Below, in pieces: positions 25,121 to 38,319 of a stretch of DNA of 64,000 bases (its first letter is position 1; each line of letters starts with the position of its first letter). The position numbers and the translations under genes are program-made. This DNA is from Methylovulum sp. (GTDB lineage Bacteria; Pseudomonadota; Gammaproteobacteria; Methylococcales; Methylomonadaceae): NCBI RefSeq assembly GCF_028687615.1, contig NZ_JAQTZU010000010.1, forward strand, positions 62,001-126,000, read 5' to 3'. A model generated the notes under the pieces. The model saw only the letters and a list, made by a program, of their open reading frames with translations. It searched no databases and was not told the DNA's origin.

Positions 25121-26311
25121 ATGGCCAAAGAAAAATTTTCACGTAGCAAGCCGCACGTCAACGTAGGCACCATCGGGCACGTTGACCATGGCAAGACAAC
25201 ATTGACCGCCGCGCTGACCAAGGTGATGGCCGAGCTGCAAGGCGGTGAAGTTAAAGCCTTCGATCAAATTGACAACGCCCCCGAAGAGCGCGCGCGTGGT
25301 ATCACCATCGCCACTTCACACGTTGAGTATGAATCGGCCGTACGCCACTATGCCCACGTTGACTGCCCCGGCCATGCCGACTATGTCAAAAACATGATCA
25401 CCGGTGCGGCGCAAATGGACGGCGCCATCCTGGTCTGCTCGGCCGCTGACGGCCCGATGCCGCAGACCCGCGAGCACATCCTGTTGTCGCGGCAGGTTGG
25501 CGTCCCTTACATCGTCGTGTTCCTGAACAAGGCCGACATGGTTGACGACGAAGAATTGTTGGAACTGGTGGAAATGGAAATCCGCGAACTGCTGGACATG
25601 TACGAATTCCCTGGCGACGACACCCCGATCATCAAAGGCTCCGCCCTGCTGGCGTTGAACGGCGACACCAGCGAAATCGGTGCGCCTTCCGTCGTCCGCT
25701 TGGTTGAAGCCCTTGACACTTACATCCCGTTGCCTGAGCGCGCCGTTGACGGCGCCTTCCTGATGCCCATCGAAGACGTGTTCTCAATCTCAGGCCGTGG
25801 CACCGTGGTGACCGGCCGTATCGAACGTGGCGTGATCAAGGTCGGCCAGGAAGTTGAAATCGTCGGCATCCGCCCGACCGTGTCAACCACCGTCACCGGC
25901 GTCGAAATGTTCCGCAAATTACTGGACCAAGGCGAAGCGGGCGACAACGTCGGCCTGCTGTTGCGCGGCACCAAGCGCGACGATGTCGAGCGCGGCCAGG
26001 TCTTGGCGCACAAAAACACCATCAAGCCGCACGCCCACTTCAATGCCGAGATTTACGTCCTGTCCAAGGAAGAAGGCGGCCGCCATACCCCGTTCTTCGA
26101 CGGCTACCGCCCGCAGTTCTACTTCCGCACCACCGACGTGACCGGTGCGGTCAAACTGCCCGAAGGCGTGGAAATGGTCATGCCCGGCGACAACATCTCG
26201 GTCAGCGTGAAATTGATCTCGCCGATTGCGATGGAAGAGGGCTTGCGTTTTGCTATCCGCGAAGGTGGCCGCACCGTCGGTGCCGGCGTCGTCGCTTCCA
26301 TTATTGAATAG
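25121..26311 (+). CDS. tuf: Elongation factor Tu, copy 1
   Basis: A 396-aa GTPase that delivers aminoacyl-tRNA to the ribosome: G1 GHVDHGKT, G3 DCPGH, G4 NKADMV, followed by beta-barrel domains 2 and 3. Position after the tRNA trio and before secE corresponds to E. coli tufB. The DNA is nearly identical to the copy at 41479; I see only a synonymous change and a different stop near the 3' end. Its third codon positions are strongly GC-rich, unlike the AT-rich neighbours, indicating strong codon selection and gene conversion between copies. Confidence 0.98.
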   Translation: MAKEKFSRSKPHVNVGTIGHVDHGKTTLTAALTKVMAELQGGEVKAFDQIDNAPEERARGITIATSHVEYESAVRHYAHVDCPGHADYVKNMITGAAQMDGAILVCSAADGPMPQTREHILLSRQVGVPYIVVFLNKADMVDDEELLELVEMEIRELLDMYEFPGDDTPIIKGSALLALNGDTSEIGAPSVVRLVEALDTYIPLPERAVDGAFLMPIEDVFSISGRGTVVTGRIERGVIKVGQEVEIVGIRPTVSTTVTGVEMFRKLLDQGEAGDNVGLLLRGTKRDDVERGQVLAHKNTIKPHAHFNAEIYVLSKEEGGRHTPFFDGYRPQFYFRTTDVTGAVKLPEGVEMVMPGDNISVSVKLISPIAMEEGLRFAIREGGRTVGAGVVASIIE

Positions 26312-26410
26312 CTTATATGGTGCGTCAATTTGTTGGCATCCTTTCATTATGGCTTGAATAATATTTTTTTGTAATATATCATATCTAGCTATTTAAAGTT
26401 TTGTCTGAAT

Positions 26411-26486
26411 AGGTCAGTAGTTCAATTGGTAGAATAGCGGTCTCCAAAACCGCGGGTTGGGGGTTCGAGACCCTCCTGGCCTGCCA
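26411..26486 (+). tRNA. tRNA-Trp (CCA)
   Basis: 76 nt; acceptor AGGTCAG/CTGGCCT with encoded CCA, anticodon loop CTCCAAA giving CCA. Sits between tuf and secE, an arrangement common outside the enterobacteria. The 99 bp between tuf and this tRNA contain no obvious terminator. Confidence 0.96.
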
Positions 26487-26530
26487 TTCAGATTAAAACA
26501 TCAATTTTCTAATTTCATATTCCATAGCGC

Positions 26531-26908
26531 ATGAATAGCCAAGCAGAAGCTGATGTACCTGTTCTTGATATTGTCAAGCAGGTTTTATCCGTAGTTTTAG
26601 TTGTTGCCGGTATCGCTGGGTTCTATTATTTTTCGGACGTTAAGCTTTTGTTTAGGGTTATTGGGCTATTGGCTGTATTTTCTGCTGTGGTTGCCATGAT
26701 GCTGACTACGGGTTTGGGTCGCACGGTTTGGGTGTTCGCCCTTGAATCAAGGCAAGAGGTCAAAAAGGTGGTTTGGCCTAACCGCGAAGAAACTGTCCGT
26801 ACCACCTTGCTTGTTTTTGCTATGGTGTCTGTGGTGGGCTTGGTGTTGTGGTTGTTGGATACCTTTTTGTTTTGGGGTGTGCGCCTTTTAACTGGTCAGG
26901 GCGGGTAA
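26531..26908 (+). CDS. secE: Preprotein translocase subunit SecE
   Basis: A 125-aa membrane protein with three transmembrane helices, the gammaproteobacterial long form. The conserved amphipathic segment [20 protein letters not shown] precedes the last helix. It clamps SecY in the SecYEG channel. It starts 45 bp after tRNA-Trp and is followed 5 bp later by nusG, as in E. coli. Confidence 0.95.
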   Translation: MNSQAEADVPVLDIVKQVLSVVLVVAGIAGFYYFSDVKLLFRVIGLLAVFSAVVAMMLTTGLGRTVWVFALESRQEVKKVVWPNREETVRTTLLVFAMVSVVGLVLWLLDTFLFWGVRLLTGQGG

Positions 26909-26913
26909 TAAGG

Positions 26914-27447
26914 ATGTCATTACGATGGTATGTTGTACACGCTTATTCCAATTTTGAAAATAAGGTTAAGCAGTCGTTGGAAGAAAGGATAAAGCGTGAT
27001 GGCCTCGAGCAATATTTTGGAAAAATACTCGTTCCAACTGAGGAAGTGGTTGAAATGCGCATGGGTCAGCAGCGTAAAAGCGAAAGAAAATTCTTTCCTG
27101 GATATGTGTTGGTACAAATGGAATTGACTGATCAAACATGGCATTTGGTTAAAGATATTCCAAAAGTCTTGGGTTTTATTGGCGGCGTGTCCGATAGGCC
27201 GGCTCCGATCTCTGAAAAAGAAGCGATGGCTATATTAAACAGGGTTGAAGAGGGTGTCAATAAGCCAAGGCCAAAGGTTTTGTTTGAAGCAGGTGAAGTG
27301 GTGAGGATTGTCGATGGTCCCTTTAAAGATTTTAATGGCGCTATCGAAGAGGTTAATTACGAAAAGAGCAAGCTTAAAATATCGGTTCTGATTTTTGGCA
27401 GATCCACTTCTGTTGAGTTAGGTTTTTCTCAAGTCGAAAAAGGCTAG
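26914..27447 (+). CDS. nusG: Transcription antitermination factor NusG
   Basis: A 177-aa protein: NGN domain ([40 protein letters not shown]) and C-terminal KOW domain ([20 protein letters not shown]). It links RNA polymerase to Rho or to ribosomal S10. The ATG at 26914, with AAGG before it, is used; the track ORF begins inside secE. Confidence 0.96.
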   Translation: MSLRWYVVHAYSNFENKVKQSLEERIKRDGLEQYFGKILVPTEEVVEMRMGQQRKSERKFFPGYVLVQMELTDQTWHLVKDIPKVLGFIGGVSDRPAPISEKEAMAILNRVEEGVNKPRPKVLFEAGEVVRIVDGPFKDFNGAIEEVNYEKSKLKISVLIFGRSTSVELGFSQVEKG

Positions 27448-27474
27448 TAGTTAGTTTAAATAAGATTTTTAAAG

Positions 27475-27506
27475 ATCCCTGCCTGCATAAGGCTGGGATT
27501 TTTGTT
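27475..27506 (+). terminator. Rho-independent terminator between nusG and rplK
   Basis: ATCCC-T-GCCT / AGGC-T-GGGAT stem with a short loop, followed by TTTTTG. It would separate secE-nusG from the rplKAJL-rpoBC unit or attenuate between them. Confidence 0.75.
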
Positions 27507-27551
27507 TCTACGGGGAGCTGAAATGCGTTTGTACCCATATCGGAGTTAAAA

Positions 27552-27983
27552 ATGGCAAAGAAAATAGCTGCATACATAAAATTGCAAGTAAAGGCAGGCG
27601 AAGCTAATCCAAGTCCGCCTATCGGCCCTGCGTTAGGTCAGCGTGGCGTAAATATCATGGAGTTTTGTAAGGCATTCAATGCCAAGACCCAGGATGTCGA
27701 AAAAGGGCTCCCCTTGCCCGTAGTAATTACGGTTTATAGTGACAGAAGCTTTACTTTTATTACCAAAACCCCCCCAGCATCAATTCTCCTGAAGAAAGCC
27801 ACGGGATTAAAGAGCGGTAGCAGCAATCCCAATACCAAAAAGGTGGGTACTGTTACGCGTGAGCAATTGGAAGAAATTGCTAAGATTAAAATGGAAGATT
27901 TAAATGCGGCAAGTCTTGATGCTGCGATAAAAACAATTGCAGGCAGTGCGCGCAGCATGGGCCTGAATGTGGAGGGTTTGTAA
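27552..27983 (+). CDS. rplK: 50S ribosomal protein L11
   Basis: 143 aa; [20 protein letters not shown] and [20 protein letters not shown] are the L11 N-terminal domain, and the C-terminal domain ends [12 protein letters not shown]. It forms the GTPase-associated centre with 23S rRNA and binds RelA and release factors. GGAG precedes the ATG. Its stop overlaps the rplA start (TAATG). Confidence 0.97.
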   Translation: MAKKIAAYIKLQVKAGEANPSPPIGPALGQRGVNIMEFCKAFNAKTQDVEKGLPLPVVITVYSDRSFTFITKTPPASILLKKATGLKSGSSNPNTKKVGTVTREQLEEIAKIKMEDLNAASLDAAIKTIAGSARSMGLNVEGL

Positions 27984-28678
27984 TGGCTACGTTATCCAAA
28001 AAAGCAAAGCTGGTAAAAGAAAAGGTAAGCAGGGCTAAACAATATACCATCGTAGAAGCGGTAGGTTTGTTAAAAGAATTAAGCACATCTAAGTTCAACG
28101 AAGCGATTGATGTCAGCGTCAACTTGGGTGTCGATCCACGTAAGTCAGATCAAAATGTCCGGGGGGCCACGGTGTTGCCGAACGGAACCGGAAAAACGGT
28201 AAGGGTTGCGGTTTTTACCCAAGGGCCTAATGCAGATGCGGCAAGAGCGGCGGGAGCTGATATTGTTGGGATGGATGATTTAGGTGATCTTGTCAAAAAA
28301 GGTGAGATGAATTTTGATGTGGTTATTGCTTCGCCGGACGCAATGCGCGTGGTCGGGCAACTTGGCCAGATTTTAGGGCCTAGGGGTTTGATGCCTAACC
28401 CGAAAGTTGGTACGGTTACTGCCGATGTTGCCACTGCCGTGAAAAATGCCAAATCAGGTCAGGTTCGTTATCGTACCGATAAGGGTGGCATCATTCATTG
28501 CACATTAGGAAAGGTTAGCTTTGATGCGGAGGCTATTCAAGGCAATTTGGAAGCGTTATTGGCTGATTTAAGAAAAGCCAAGCCATCTTCTGCCAAAGGC
28601 GTTTATATCAAAAAAATCACCCTGTCCTCGACAATGGGGCCGGGTTTGTGGTTGGACCCAAGCAGCATAGCTGGCTAA
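27983..28678 (+). CDS. rplA: 50S ribosomal protein L1
   Basis: 231 aa; [20 protein letters not shown] and [11 protein letters not shown] are L1 signatures. It forms the L1 stalk and in E. coli represses its own rplKA mRNA. Coupled to rplK by TAATG with GGAGGG inside the rplK end. Confidence 0.97.
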   Translation: MATLSKKAKLVKEKVSRAKQYTIVEAVGLLKELSTSKFNEAIDVSVNLGVDPRKSDQNVRGATVLPNGTGKTVRVAVFTQGPNADAARAAGADIVGMDDLGDLVKKGEMNFDVVIASPDAMRVVGQLGQILGPRGLMPNPKVGTVTADVATAVKNAKSGQVRYRTDKGGIIHCTLGKVSFDAEAIQGNLEALLADLRKAKPSSAKGVYIKKITLSSTMGPGLWLDPSSIAG

Positions 28679-28699
28679 AGCAAAGACTTTGGGTTGCCG

Positions 28700-28868
28700 T
28701 TTAACCACGGTGACCGTCAAAGACCGCAGGTGTTGCAAAACTTAATTTTCTGCGCAGACGGAAACTGGAACCTAAGATTTTAACTGGGGAAAAGAGCCGT
28801 AAGGAGCATCTGGAAAAAAGATGCATTTTATCAATCTGAATTATTCAGAAATTCATCGGAGGTAAACT
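28700..28868 (+). ncRNA. L10 ribosomal protein leader (rplJ 5' UTR)
   Basis: The 190 bp between rplA and rplJ are non-coding with multiple short stems (for example CATCT...AGATG near 28808-28822) and end in GGAGGT before a GTG start. In gammaproteobacteria this place holds the L10(L12)4-binding leader that autoregulates rplJL. The assignment rests mainly on position. Confidence 0.55.
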
Positions 28869-29396
28869 GTGGCACTAAATTTAGATAGCAAAAAAGCTGT
28901 CGTAGAAGAAGTCGCTACATACGCCGCTAAAGCTCATTCTGCAATTGCTGCGGAGTATCGTGGATTGACAGTGACGGAATTGACCGAACTGCGCAAAACT
29001 GCGAGGGAGACAGGCGTTTATCTGCGGGTCGTAAAAAATACCCTGGCAAGACGGGCTGTTGCCGGAACAGAATTTGAGTGTATGCAAAGCGGCTTGGTTG
29101 GCCCCTTGTTGATTGCATTCTCAATGGAAGATCCTGGTGCAGCCGCGCGTTTGATTGGCGAATTTGCCAAAAGTCATGACAAATTAATTCCCAAAGTGGT
29201 TGCTATTGGTGGTCAGTTATTTGATTCATCAGAGCTTGGGCGTCTGGCAAGCCTGCCGACCCGTGATCAGGCTATCAGTCTGTTGATGGCGGTTATGAAG
29301 GCGCCAATAGAGAAATTTGTCCGTACTTTGGCCGAACCGCATGCAAAATTGGTCCGCACCGTAGCGGCGATCAGAGATCAGAAAGAAGCTGCATAG
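28869..29396 (+). CDS. rplJ: 50S ribosomal protein L10
   Basis: 175 aa; [20 protein letters not shown] and [20 protein letters not shown] type sequence, with a C-terminal helix that binds L7/L12 dimers. GTG start with GGAGGT 5 nt upstream. A long leader precedes it, consistent with translational autocontrol by L10-L12. Confidence 0.96.
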   Translation: MALNLDSKKAVVEEVATYAAKAHSAIAAEYRGLTVTELTELRKTARETGVYLRVVKNTLARRAVAGTEFECMQSGLVGPLLIAFSMEDPGAAARLIGEFAKSHDKLIPKVVAIGGQLFDSSELGRLASLPTRDQAISLLMAVMKAPIEKFVRTLAEPHAKLVRTVAAIRDQKEAA

Positions 29397-29445
29397 GCTT
29401 CAAATCTAACCAGTTAAAACTAATTTATTTTTAGAGGAACAAAAA

Positions 29446-29823
29446 ATGGCATTAACACAAGAAGATATCTTGGAAGCTATCTCAAATATGAGCGTTATGG
29501 AAGTCGTTGCCTTAATTTCAGCGATGGAAGAAAAATTTGGCGTTTCCGCAGCGGCGGTCGCTGTTGCTGCTGCGCCTGCTGCTGGAGCGGCTGCTCCTGC
29601 GGCAGAAGAACAAACCGAGTTCGACGTTGTATTGACCGGTTTTGGTGAAAACAAGGTTTCTGTTATTAAAACTGTCCGTACTATTACAGGCTTAGGCTTG
29701 AAAGAAGCGAAAGATGCGGTAGAAGGCGTGCCAACTGTGTTGAAAGAAGGTATACCTAAAGCCGAAGCCGAAACTATTAAAAAGCAACTGTTAGAAGCAG
29801 GTGCGACAGTCGATATTAAGTAA
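29446..29823 (+). CDS. rplL: 50S ribosomal protein L7/L12
   Basis: 125 aa; N-terminal dimer domain, an alanine/proline-rich flexible hinge ([17 protein letters not shown]) and the C-terminal factor-binding domain ([20 protein letters not shown]). AGAGGAA precedes the ATG. The following 124 bp hold a hairpin that may reduce read-through to rpoB. Confidence 0.97.
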   Translation: MALTQEDILEAISNMSVMEVVALISAMEEKFGVSAAAVAVAAAPAAGAAAPAAEEQTEFDVVLTGFGENKVSVIKTVRTITGLGLKEAKDAVEGVPTVLKEGIPKAEAETIKKQLLEAGATVDIK

Positions 29824-29862
29824 TAATATTGACACCTATTGAGACCTAGGTCTTTTAAGTAT

Positions 29863-29890
29863 GGCTGGTGGCAATAGTCACCGGCCTTTT
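29863..29890 (+). terminator. Attenuator hairpin between rplL and rpoB
   Basis: GGCTGGTG/CACCGGCC with an 8-nt loop followed by TTTT. A partial terminator at this position is known in E. coli. It overlaps the track's N-terminal extension of rpoB, arguing against that start. A perfect AGACCTAGGTCT palindrome lies just upstream (29842-29853). Confidence 0.65.
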
Positions 29891-29947
29891 ACTGTTTACA
29901 TTAATTGTGCAGTAAAAACATTTCATGACGAAAAGTTTGGAAGCGAT

Positions 29948-32900
29948 ATGTCCTATTCTTTTACCGAAAAAAAGCGTATTCGAAATAACTTTGGCAAAAG
30001 CACCGAAGTACTCGAAGTCCCTTATCTTCTGGCAACACAAATTAATTCTTATGCCAGCTTTTTGCAACTGGGCGTGACGCCTGAGAAACGTGCCGATATT
30101 GGCTTGCATTCTGCTTTTTCCAGCGTGTTTCCAATTGAGAGCCATTCCGGTTATGCGGTGCTTGAGTATGTGAAATACAGGTTAGGAGAACCCGTTTTTG
30201 ATGTCAGGGAATGTCAACAACGGGGGGCTACCTTTGCCGCGCCCCTAAGGGTTTTGGTGCGTCTGGTCATTTATGACAAAGAAGCCCCGGCCAATGCCAA
30301 GGTCGTCAAAGACATTCGTGAACAAGAAGTCTACATGGGCGAATTGCCTTTAATGACAGAAAACGGAACTTTTGTCATCAATGGGACGGAGCGCGTGATT
30401 GTCTCGCAATTGCACCGTTCGCCAGGCGTGTTTTTTGACCATGATAAAGGTAAAACCCATTCATCGGGTAAATTATTATTCAATGCGCGGGTGATTCCTT
30501 ACCGTGGATCATGGCTTGATTTCGAGTTTGATCATAAAGACTGTGTGTATGTACGGATAGACAGGCGCAGAAAAATCCCCGCCACCATTTTGCTGCGGGC
30601 TTTAGGTTTTGATAACGAAGAAATGATTAAAATATTCTTCGAAACTAATAAATTTACGTTGAGTGCGGAACAGTGTTTGTTCCACATTGTGCCTGAAAGG
30701 ATGCGTGGCGAAATTGCCGCATTCGACATCAAATACAACGGACAGGCATTGGTTGAAGAAGGCCGCAGAATTACCGCCAAGCATATTCGGGAAATGAATA
30801 AAGCCGGTATGACTGAAGTTGAAGTCCCGCGGGAATATTTAATTGGCAAGATTTTAGGGCACAATGTCATTGAACAGTCGACCGGGGAGTTGATTGCCAA
30901 CGTCAATGATGAAATTACTGATGCCTTGATTGAGCGTTGTATAGAAAATAATATTTCAGAAATCAACACGCTTTTCGTCAATGACCTGGATAGGGGGCCC
31001 TACATCAGCAATGCCATGCGTTTGGATGTGACGACAAATTCCCTCGAAGCGTTAGTTGAAATTTACCGCATGATGCGCCCTGGCGAGCCGCCTACAAAAG
31101 AATCAGCCGAGAATTTGTTTCAAAACTTGTTTTTTACCGACGACAGATATGATCTGTCAACCGTCGGTCGGATGAAATTTAACCGCCGTTTGGGACGTGA
31201 AGAAATTGTCGGGCCAGGAACCTTGACTAAAAATGACATCATTGATGTCCTCAAAGAATTGATCAGCATCCGTAATGGAAACGGCAACGTTGATGATATA
31301 GACCATTTGGGCAATCGCCGCGTCCGTTCAGTTGGCGAGATGATTGAAAACCAATTCCGTGTCGGCTTGGTCAGGGTTGAACGTGCCGTGAAAGAACGTT
31401 TAACTTTGGCTGATTCAGAAGGGTTGATGCCGCAAGAAATCATCAATGCCAAACCGGTTTCGGCGGCGGTCAAAGAATTCTTTGGCTCCAGCCAGTTGTC
31501 GCAATTTATGGATCAAAACAATCCATTATCACAAGTGACACATAAACGCCGCGTCTCAGCTTTGGGGCCTGGTGGTTTGGCCCGTGAGCGTGCCGGTTTT
31601 GAAGTCCGCGACGTACACGCCACGCATTATGGTCGTGTTTGCCCAATTGAAACGCCTGAAGGCCCGAACATTGGCTTGATCAATTCATTGTCGGTTTATG
31701 CACGCACCAACAACTACGGTTTTCTGGAAACGCCTTATCGGAAAGTGGTCGATGGACATGTGACCGATCAAGTCGATTATTTGTCGGCTATTGAAGAAGG
31801 TGAATTTGTCATCGCCCAGGCCAGTGTGGCGGTCGATGAAAAGGGCAAATTAGTCGATGGCCTGGTGTCATGCCGGCACAAAGACGAGTTTACCCTGGCA
31901 ATGTCCGACACGGTCCAATACATGGACGTGTCTTCCAAGCAAATTGTCTCGGTCGCGGCATCCATCATCCCGTTCTTGGAACATGATGACGCTAACCGCG
32001 CCTTGATGGGCTCCAACATGCAGCGTCAAGCCGTGCCTACGCTCAGGGCTGAAAAGCCATTGGTGGGCACAGGTATGGAGCGGACGGTTGCCAAAGACTC
32101 CGGGGTGACCGTTGTTGCCACCCGTGGCGGAAAAATTGAAGCGGTCGATGCCGCCAGGATCGTAGTCCGGGTCAATGACACCGAAACCGAAACGGGTAGT
32201 CCAGGTGTGGATATTTACAACTTGATAAAATATACCCGCTCCAACCAAAACACCTGTATCAATCAAAAACCCTTGGTGAAGCCTGGGGATTTGGTCAACG
32301 CTGGCGATATTATCGCCGATGGCCCATCCACTGATATGGGTGAATTGGCTTTAGGCCAAAATATGTTGGTGGCTTTTATGCCGTGGAATGGTTACAACTT
32401 CGAAGACTCCATTTTGGTGTCCGAGCGGGTTGTCAAAGAAGACCGCTTCACTACCATCCATATTGAAGAAAAAACCTGCGTTGCGCGTGACACCAAGCAT
32501 AGCCCAGAAGAAATCACGGCCGATATTCCTAATGTCAGCGAAGAAGCGTTGGCAAAATTGGACGAATCCGGGATTGTTTATGTCGGTGCGGAAGTGAAGG
32601 GCGGCGATATTCTGGTCGGCAAGGTCACACCCAAAGGCGAGACCCAACTGACGCCGGAAGAAAAATTGTTACGCGCCATTTTTGGCGAGAAAGCCGCCGA
32701 TGTGAAGGACACTTCGCTACGCGTACCTGGCAGCATTGAAGGTACGGTCATTGATGTACAGGTCTTTACCCGTGATGGCGTCAAAAAAGATAAACGCGCC
32801 TTGGACATTGAGCACGAGCAAATCAAAAGTTATCGGAAAGATTTGGATGACCAGTTGAAAATTCTCGAAGAAGATATTTTCTTACGCGTCGCCAAGTTAT

Positions 32901-34021
32901 TGGTCGGTAAAGTGGCGATGGCAGGTGCGGGCTTGCGGGCTAATACTGAAATAAGCCAGGAGCATCTGGATGGACTGAAACGTTCTGATTGGTTGAAAAT
33001 CAAAATGCAGGATGAAGAAATCAACCTGCAATTGGAAATGGTTGTCATCCAAATCGAGCAGCAACGCAAAGATTTTGACGAAAAATTTGAAATCAAGCGC
33101 AAAAAAATCACGATGGGCGATGATTTGCCGCCAGGTGTGTTGAAAATGGTCAAAGTCTATTTGGCGGTGAAACGACGCATCCAGCCAGGTGACAAAATGG
33201 CGGGTCGCCACGGTAACAAAGGTGTCATCTCGATGATTAGGCCGATTGAAGACATGCCTTATACTGCCGATGGCAATCCGGTTGACATCGTTCTGAACCC
33301 TTTGGGTGTACCGTCGCGTATGAACGTCGGGCAGGTTTTGGAAACCCATTTAGGCTGGGCGGCGAAAGGTTTGGGTATAAAAATCGGCAAGATGCTTGAA
33401 GCGAAAGCGAAAATTATTGAAATTCGCGAGTATCTGGACAAAATTTATAACTGTAGCGGTCGCAAAGAAGATTTGGATTCGTTCACGGATAAAGAAATTC
33501 TGGAAATGGCTGCCAATCTGGTGGCGGGCGTGCCGATGGCAACACCTGTTTTTGATGGGGCAGACGAAGAAGACATCCGTACCATGCTCAGATTGGCGGA
33601 TTTGCCTGAGCACGGGCAGATCACCCTGTATGACGGACTGACTGGAGAGCCGTTCGAGCGCGAAGTCACGGTCGGTTACATGTACATGTTGAAGCTGAAC
33701 CATTTGGTCGATGACAAAATGCACGCCCGCTCGACCGGCCCTTACAGCTTAGTCACCCAACAACCGTTAGGCGGCAAGGCGCAGTTTGGCGGCCAGCGTT
33801 TCGGGGAAATGGAAGTCTGGGCATTGGAAGCTTATGGCGCGGCTTATACTTTACAGGAAATGCTCACCGTCAAATCTGATGACGTGACGGGTCGTACCCG
33901 CATGTATAAAAATATCGTGGACGGTGATCATAAAATGGAAGCAGGTATGCCAGAATCATTTAATGTTTTAATTAAAGAAATTCGCTCATTGGCTGTGGAT
34001 ATTGAATTACAACGCGAATAA
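29948..34021 (+). CDS. rpoB: DNA-directed RNA polymerase subunit beta
   Basis: 1357 aa; [20 protein letters not shown] start, rifampicin region [23 protein letters not shown] with wild-type-like residues, and C-terminal [19 protein letters not shown]. It forms half of the RNA polymerase cleft. The ATG at 29948 with GGAAG upstream matches the family; the track's start 87 bp earlier lies in the attenuator hairpin. Confidence 0.97.
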   Translation: MSYSFTEKKRIRNNFGKSTEVLEVPYLLATQINSYASFLQLGVTPEKRADIGLHSAFSSVFPIESHSGYAVLEYVKYRLGEPVFDVRECQQRGATFAAPLRVLVRLVIYDKEAPANAKVVKDIREQEVYMGELPLMTENGTFVINGTERVIVSQLHRSPGVFFDHDKGKTHSSGKLLFNARVIPYRGSWLDFEFDHKDCVYVRIDRRRKIPATILLRALGFDNEEMIKIFFETNKFTLSAEQCLFHIVPERMRGEIAAFDIKYNGQALVEEGRRITAKHIREMNKAGMTEVEVPREYLIGKILGHNVIEQSTGELIANVNDEITDALIERCIENNISEINTLFVNDLDRGPYISNAMRLDVTTNSLEALVEIYRMMRPGEPPTKESAENLFQNLFFTDDRYDLSTVGRMKFNRRLGREEIVGPGTLTKNDIIDVLKELISIRNGNGNVDDIDHLGNRRVRSVGEMIENQFRVGLVRVERAVKERLTLADSEGLMPQEIINAKPVSAAVKEFFGSSQLSQFMDQNNPLSQVTHKRRVSALGPGGLARERAGFEVRDVHATHYGRVCPIETPEGPNIGLINSLSVYARTNNYGFLETPYRKVVDGHVTDQVDYLSAIEEGEFVIAQASVAVDEKGKLVDGLVSCRHKDEFTLAMSDTVQYMDVSSKQIVSVAASIIPFLEHDDANRALMGSNMQRQAVPTLRAEKPLVGTGMERTVAKDSGVTVVATRGGKIEAVDAARIVVRVNDTETETGSPGVDIYNLIKYTRSNQNTCINQKPLVKPGDLVNAGDIIADGPSTDMGELALGQNMLVAFMPWNGYNFEDSILVSERVVKEDRFTTIHIEEKTCVARDTKHSPEEITADIPNVSEEALAKLDESGIVYVGAEVKGGDILVGKVTPKGETQLTPEEKLLRAIFGEKAADVKDTSLRVPGSIEGTVIDVQVFTRDGVKKDKRALDIEHEQIKSYRKDLDDQLKILEEDIFLRVAKLLVGKVAMAGAGLRANTEISQEHLDGLKRSDWLKIKMQDEEINLQLEMVVIQIEQQRKDFDEKFEIKRKKITMGDDLPPGVLKMVKVYLAVKRRIQPGDKMAGRHGNKGVISMIRPIEDMPYTADGNPVDIVLNPLGVPSRMNVGQVLETHLGWAAKGLGIKIGKMLEAKAKIIEIREYLDKIYNCSGRKEDLDSFTDKEILEMAANLVAGVPMATPVFDGADEEDIRTMLRLADLPEHGQITLYDGLTGEPFEREVTVGYMYMLKLNHLVDDKMHARSTGPYSLVTQQPLGGKAQFGGQRFGEMEVWALEAYGAAYTLQEMLTVKSDDVTGRTRMYKNIVDGDHKMEAGMPESFNVLIKEIRSLAVDIELQRE

Positions 34022-34095
34022 TCGCGTAGTTTACCGCCACTACATGAAAGCCTGTTCTGGGATACTCCAGAGATTATTTTAAAGAGGACTAGCTC

Positions 34096-37000
34096 TTGAA
34101 AGATTTAATGAACTTCTTAAAACGCCAAGGTCGTGCGGACGATTTTGACGGAATTAGCATCGGTTTGGCCTCGCCAGATATGATCCGTTCCTGGTCTTAC
34201 GGTGAAGTAAAAAAGCCGGAAACCATCAACTACCGTACTTTTAAACCAGAGCGTGACGGCTTGTTTTGCGCCAAGATTTTTGGCCCGGTCAGTGATTATG
34301 AATGTTTGTGCGGTAAGTACAAGCGTCTGAAGCATCGTGGGGTCATTTGCGAAAAATGTGGTGTCGAAGTCACTTTGTCGAAAGTTCGCCGTGAGCGTAT
34401 GGGCCATATCGACTTGGCTAGCCCGGTTGCACATATTTGGTTTTTAAAATCGTTGCCGTCCAGAATCGCACTGTTGTTGGATATGACTTTGCGTGAAATT
34501 GAGCGTGTGCTCTATTTTGAATCATTCGTGGTTTTAGATCCTGGCTTGACTCCGTTGGATAAAGGCCAATTACTGACCGATGATGAATATCTGGATGCGG
34601 TCGAACTGCATGGCGATGACTTTGTCGCAAAAATGGGTGCCGAGGCTATTTATGAATTGTTAAAAGCCATTGATTTACAAGATCAAGTCAATGTCTTGCG
34701 TGAGGAAATCAATTCCACTAGCTCCGAAACAAAGATAAAAAAATATGCCAAACGACTAAAAGTCATGGACGCGTTGTTGAGTTCTAAAAACCGTCCTGAA
34801 TGGATGATTTTGCAGGTTCTCCCCGTTTTACCACCCGAATTGCGTCCGTTGGTGCCTTTGGATGGGGGGCGTTTTGCGACCTCCGACCTGAATGATTTGT
34901 ATCGCCGTGTCATTAACCGGAACAACCGTCTGAACAGGTTGTTGGATTTGAACGCGCCTGACATCATCGTCCGTAACGAAAAACGTATGTTGCAAGAATC
35001 GGTCGATGCGTTGCTGGACAATGGCCGTCGTGGCCGGGCCATCACCGGCACTAACAGGCGTCCGTTGAAATCGTTGGCGGACATGATCAAAGGCAAGCAA
35101 GGCCGTTTCCGGCAAAACTTGCTGGGTAAACGGGTGGATTACTCAGGCCGTTCCGTTATCGTGGTGGGGCCGTCATTGCGCTTGCACCAATGTGGTTTGC
35201 CGAAAAAAATGGCTTTGGAATTGTTCAAGCCGTTCATTTTTAGCAAATTGCAATTCCGTGGTTTGGCGACGACGATCAAAGCCGCCAAGAAAATGGTCGA
35301 AAGGGAAGGCACGGAAGTATGGGATATTCTCGAAGAAGTTATCCGCGAACATCCTATTTTGCTCAACCGTGCGCCGACTTTGCACAGATTGGGTATCCAG
35401 GCATTTGAGCCGACCTTGATCGAAGGTAAGGCGATCCAATTGCATCCATTGGTTTGTAGCGCGTTCAACGCCGACTTTGACGGTGACCAGATGGCGGTGC
35501 ATATTCCGTTGTCCATCGAAGCGCAGTTGGAAGCCAGAACCTTAATGATGGCGACCAACAATATTTTGTCGCCTGCTAATGGTGAACCGGTCATTAATCC
35601 ATCGCAAGACGTGGTTTTGGGCTTGTACTACATCAGCCGCGAAAAAATCAATGCTAAAGGCGATGGCAGTATTTTTGTCGATGTCGCTGAAATACACAAA
35701 GCATTGCAAGCCAAAACGGTCGAATTGCAAGCTAAGATTCATGTTCGGATCACGCAAAAAACGCGCAACGAACAAGGCGAAATTGAAGAAAAGACTTATC
35801 GTGTCAAAACGACGGTAGGCCGCGCGTTGATTTGGGAAGTTGTCCCTGACCTCATGCCTTATGAATTGGTCAACTGCGATATGACCAAAAAGAACATTTC
35901 CCGATTGATCAATTACAGTTACCGTTATTTAGGCAATAAAGACACGGTGGTGTTGGCTGACCAGTTGATGTATCTAGGTTTCCGCTATGCGACCATTTCC
36001 GGTGTGTCCTTCGGTATCGAAGACATGGCGATCCCCGCCAAAAAAGTGGACATCATTGCCGCAGCGGAAGCCGAGGTGAATGAAATCCAAAGCCAATATT
36101 CTTCCGGTTTGGTGACTGATGGGGAACGGTACAACAAGGTGGTGGACATTTGGTCACATGCCAACGATCAAGTCGCAAAAGTCATGATGGATGGTTTGGG
36201 GGAAGAATCGGTCGTGGATGCCGAAGGCAATATCGTAAAACAAAAATCCTTCAACTCCATTTTTATGATGGCGGAGTCCGGTGCGCGGGGTTCTGCAGCG
36301 CAGATACGGCAGTTGGCTGGTATGCGGGGCTTGATGGCAAAACCTGATGGTTCGATCATTGAAACGCCGATTACCGCAAATTTCCGCGAAGGGCTGGACG
36401 TACTGCAATACTTTATTTCCACCCACGGCGCACGTAAAGGCTTGGCTGATACGGCGTTAAAAACCGCAAACTCTGGTTATTTGACACGCCGTCTGGTTGA
36501 TGTCGCCCAGGATTTGGTCATTACGGGCCATGATTGCGGTACGAAGGATGGCTTGGTCATGATGCCGATTATTGAAGGTGGTGATGTTGTTGAGCCTTTG
36601 TCGGAGCGTGTATTAGGCCGGGTTGTTGTCAACGATGTTATGGATCCGGCTGGTGAAAAAGTAATCGTCCCTATGGGCACATTGCTGAATGAACATTGGG
36701 TTTCTGTACTGGATGAACACAGTGTCGACCAGCTTGTCGTGCGTTCGGTCATCACATGTGAAAACCGTCACGGTGTTTGTGCCGCTTGTTATGGCCGGGA
36801 TTTAGGTCGTGGCCATCACGTCAATATAGGCGAAGCAGTAGGCGTGATTGCCGCACAGTCGATTGGTGAGCCTGGAACCCAGTTGACCATGCGTACTTTC
36901 CATATCGGTGGTGCGGCGTCCAGATCGGCGGCGATTAGTAATGTCCAAGTCAAATCTGCAGGTACTGTACGCCTTAGTAACTTGAAATCGGTTGCGAACC

Positions 37001-38292
37001 GTGAAGGCAATCTAGTTGCTGTTTCAAGATCGGGTGAGGTCTGTGTCGTTGATGACTATGGCCGTGAAAGGGAACGTTATAAAATCCCTTATGGCGCGGT
37101 GCTTTCTGTGCAGGAAGGCAGCAAAATCAGTGCTGGTGATATTATTGTAAATTGGGATCCGTTTACACATCCCGTTGTTACTGAAGTGGATGGTTTTGTT
37201 GAGTTGGTCAGCTTTGTTGACGGTGTCACTGTACAAAAACAATCTGATGAAGTCACCGGTTTAAGTTCTTTAGTGGTTACAGATCCGAAACAACGTGGAA
37301 GTGCGGGTAAAGAATTACGGCCTATGGTCAAGTTAATTGATCGTGATGGTAATGGTATCTTATTGCCAGGCACAGAAATTCCGGCGCAATATTTTTTACC
37401 TGCGGGCGCAATTGCCGGCATCAAAGATGGTGGTGAAGTAAAAGTAGGTGACGTTCTGGCAAGAATTCCGCAAGAGTCAAGTAAGACTAGGGATATTACC
37501 GGTGGTTTGCCGCGCGTAGCGGACTTATTTGAAGCCCGTAAAACCAAAGATCCAGCCATCCTTGCTGAAACCAGCGGTACGATTTCTTTTGGTAAAGAGA
37601 CCAAAGGCAAGCAACGGGTCATTATCACCGATGCGCAGGGCGAACAAATTGAAACGCTAATACCTAAGTGGCGGCATATCACCGTTTTTGAAGGTGAATA
37701 TGTAGAGAAAGGCGAGACGATCGCTGAAGGTGAGTTGACGCCTCATGATATTTTGAGGTTAAGAGGTATCGAAGAGTTAGCAAACTATTTGGTTAAAGAA
37801 ATTCAGGATGTCTATCGTCTGCAAGGCGTGAAGATCAACGATAAGCATATTGAATGTATTATTCGACAAATGCTTAGAAAAGTTGAGATTACTGCGTCTG
37901 GTGACACCACGTTCTTAAAAGGTGATCAAGTCGAACGCGCCGCTGTTAGGGTTGAAAACGATAAAATGGAAACCGAAGGAAAAATCCCCGCCAGCTTCGA
38001 ATCCATTTTGTTAGGTATCACCAAAGCTTCTTTAGCAACCGAGTCCTTTATTTCAGCAGCTTCTTTCCAAGAAACAACGCGTGTCTTAACAGATGCCGCT
38101 GTTAGAGGCTTAAGTGATAGTTTACAAGGGCTTAAAGAAAACGTGATAGTTGGCCGCTTGATTCCAGCTGGAACAGGACTGGCTTATCATGAGCATAGAA
38201 AAAATAGGTTTGCCCAGCATCAGGCCGTTGACAGCAATAGTACGCCGGTCATTGATACGGAAGAAGCCTTGAAACAAGCCTTGAATATATAA
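34096..38292 (+). CDS. rpoC: DNA-directed RNA polymerase subunit beta'
   Basis: 1398 aa; N-terminal zinc site [20 protein letters not shown], catalytic [12 protein letters not shown] and a second zinc site including [12 protein letters not shown]. The start is TTG at 34096: the translation [17 protein letters not shown] aligns from residue 1 with the family and AGAGGA lies upstream; an ATG at 34108 would trim four residues. 74 bp after rpoB in the same operon. Confidence 0.97.
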   Translation: MKDLMNFLKRQGRADDFDGISIGLASPDMIRSWSYGEVKKPETINYRTFKPERDGLFCAKIFGPVSDYECLCGKYKRLKHRGVICEKCGVEVTLSKVRRERMGHIDLASPVAHIWFLKSLPSRIALLLDMTLREIERVLYFESFVVLDPGLTPLDKGQLLTDDEYLDAVELHGDDFVAKMGAEAIYELLKAIDLQDQVNVLREEINSTSSETKIKKYAKRLKVMDALLSSKNRPEWMILQVLPVLPPELRPLVPLDGGRFATSDLNDLYRRVINRNNRLNRLLDLNAPDIIVRNEKRMLQESVDALLDNGRRGRAITGTNRRPLKSLADMIKGKQGRFRQNLLGKRVDYSGRSVIVVGPSLRLHQCGLPKKMALELFKPFIFSKLQFRGLATTIKAAKKMVEREGTEVWDILEEVIREHPILLNRAPTLHRLGIQAFEPTLIEGKAIQLHPLVCSAFNADFDGDQMAVHIPLSIEAQLEARTLMMATNNILSPANGEPVINPSQDVVLGLYYISREKINAKGDGSIFVDVAEIHKALQAKTVELQAKIHVRITQKTRNEQGEIEEKTYRVKTTVGRALIWEVVPDLMPYELVNCDMTKKNISRLINYSYRYLGNKDTVVLADQLMYLGFRYATISGVSFGIEDMAIPAKKVDIIAAAEAEVNEIQSQYSSGLVTDGERYNKVVDIWSHANDQVAKVMMDGLGEESVVDAEGNIVKQKSFNSIFMMAESGARGSAAQIRQLAGMRGLMAKPDGSIIETPITANFREGLDVLQYFISTHGARKGLADTALKTANSGYLTRRLVDVAQDLVITGHDCGTKDGLVMMPIIEGGDVVEPLSERVLGRVVVNDVMDPAGEKVIVPMGTLLNEHWVSVLDEHSVDQLVVRSVITCENRHGVCAACYGRDLGRGHHVNIGEAVGVIAAQSIGEPGTQLTMRTFHIGGAASRSAAISNVQVKSAGTVRLSNLKSVANREGNLVAVSRSGEVCVVDDYGRERERYKIPYGAVLSVQEGSKISAGDIIVNWDPFTHPVVTEVDGFVELVSFVDGVTVQKQSDEVTGLSSLVVTDPKQRGSAGKELRPMVKLIDRDGNGILLPGTEIPAQYFLPAGAIAGIKDGGEVKVGDVLARIPQESSKTRDITGGLPRVADLFEARKTKDPAILAETSGTISFGKETKGKQRVIITDAQGEQIETLIPKWRHITVFEGEYVEKGETIAEGELTPHDILRLRGIEELANYLVKEIQDVYRLQGVKINDKHIECIIRQMLRKVEITASGDTTFLKGDQVERAAVRVENDKMETEGKIPASFESILLGITKASLATESFISAASFQETTRVLTDAAVRGLSDSLQGLKENVIVGRLIPAGTGLAYHEHRKNRFAQHQAVDSNSTPVIDTEEALKQALNI

Positions 38293-38319
38293 ATCTAATC
38301 AAGGAAATTTAAAATATGC

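Noticed and set aside
25507-26347. Reverse-strand ORFs inside tuf
   Set aside because: They recur identically in both tuf copies because the DNA is the same; GC-rich third positions open the antisense frames.
29861-29947. N-terminal extension of RpoB in the ORF track
   Set aside because: It covers an attenuator hairpin, and the family start with a ribosome binding site is at 29948.
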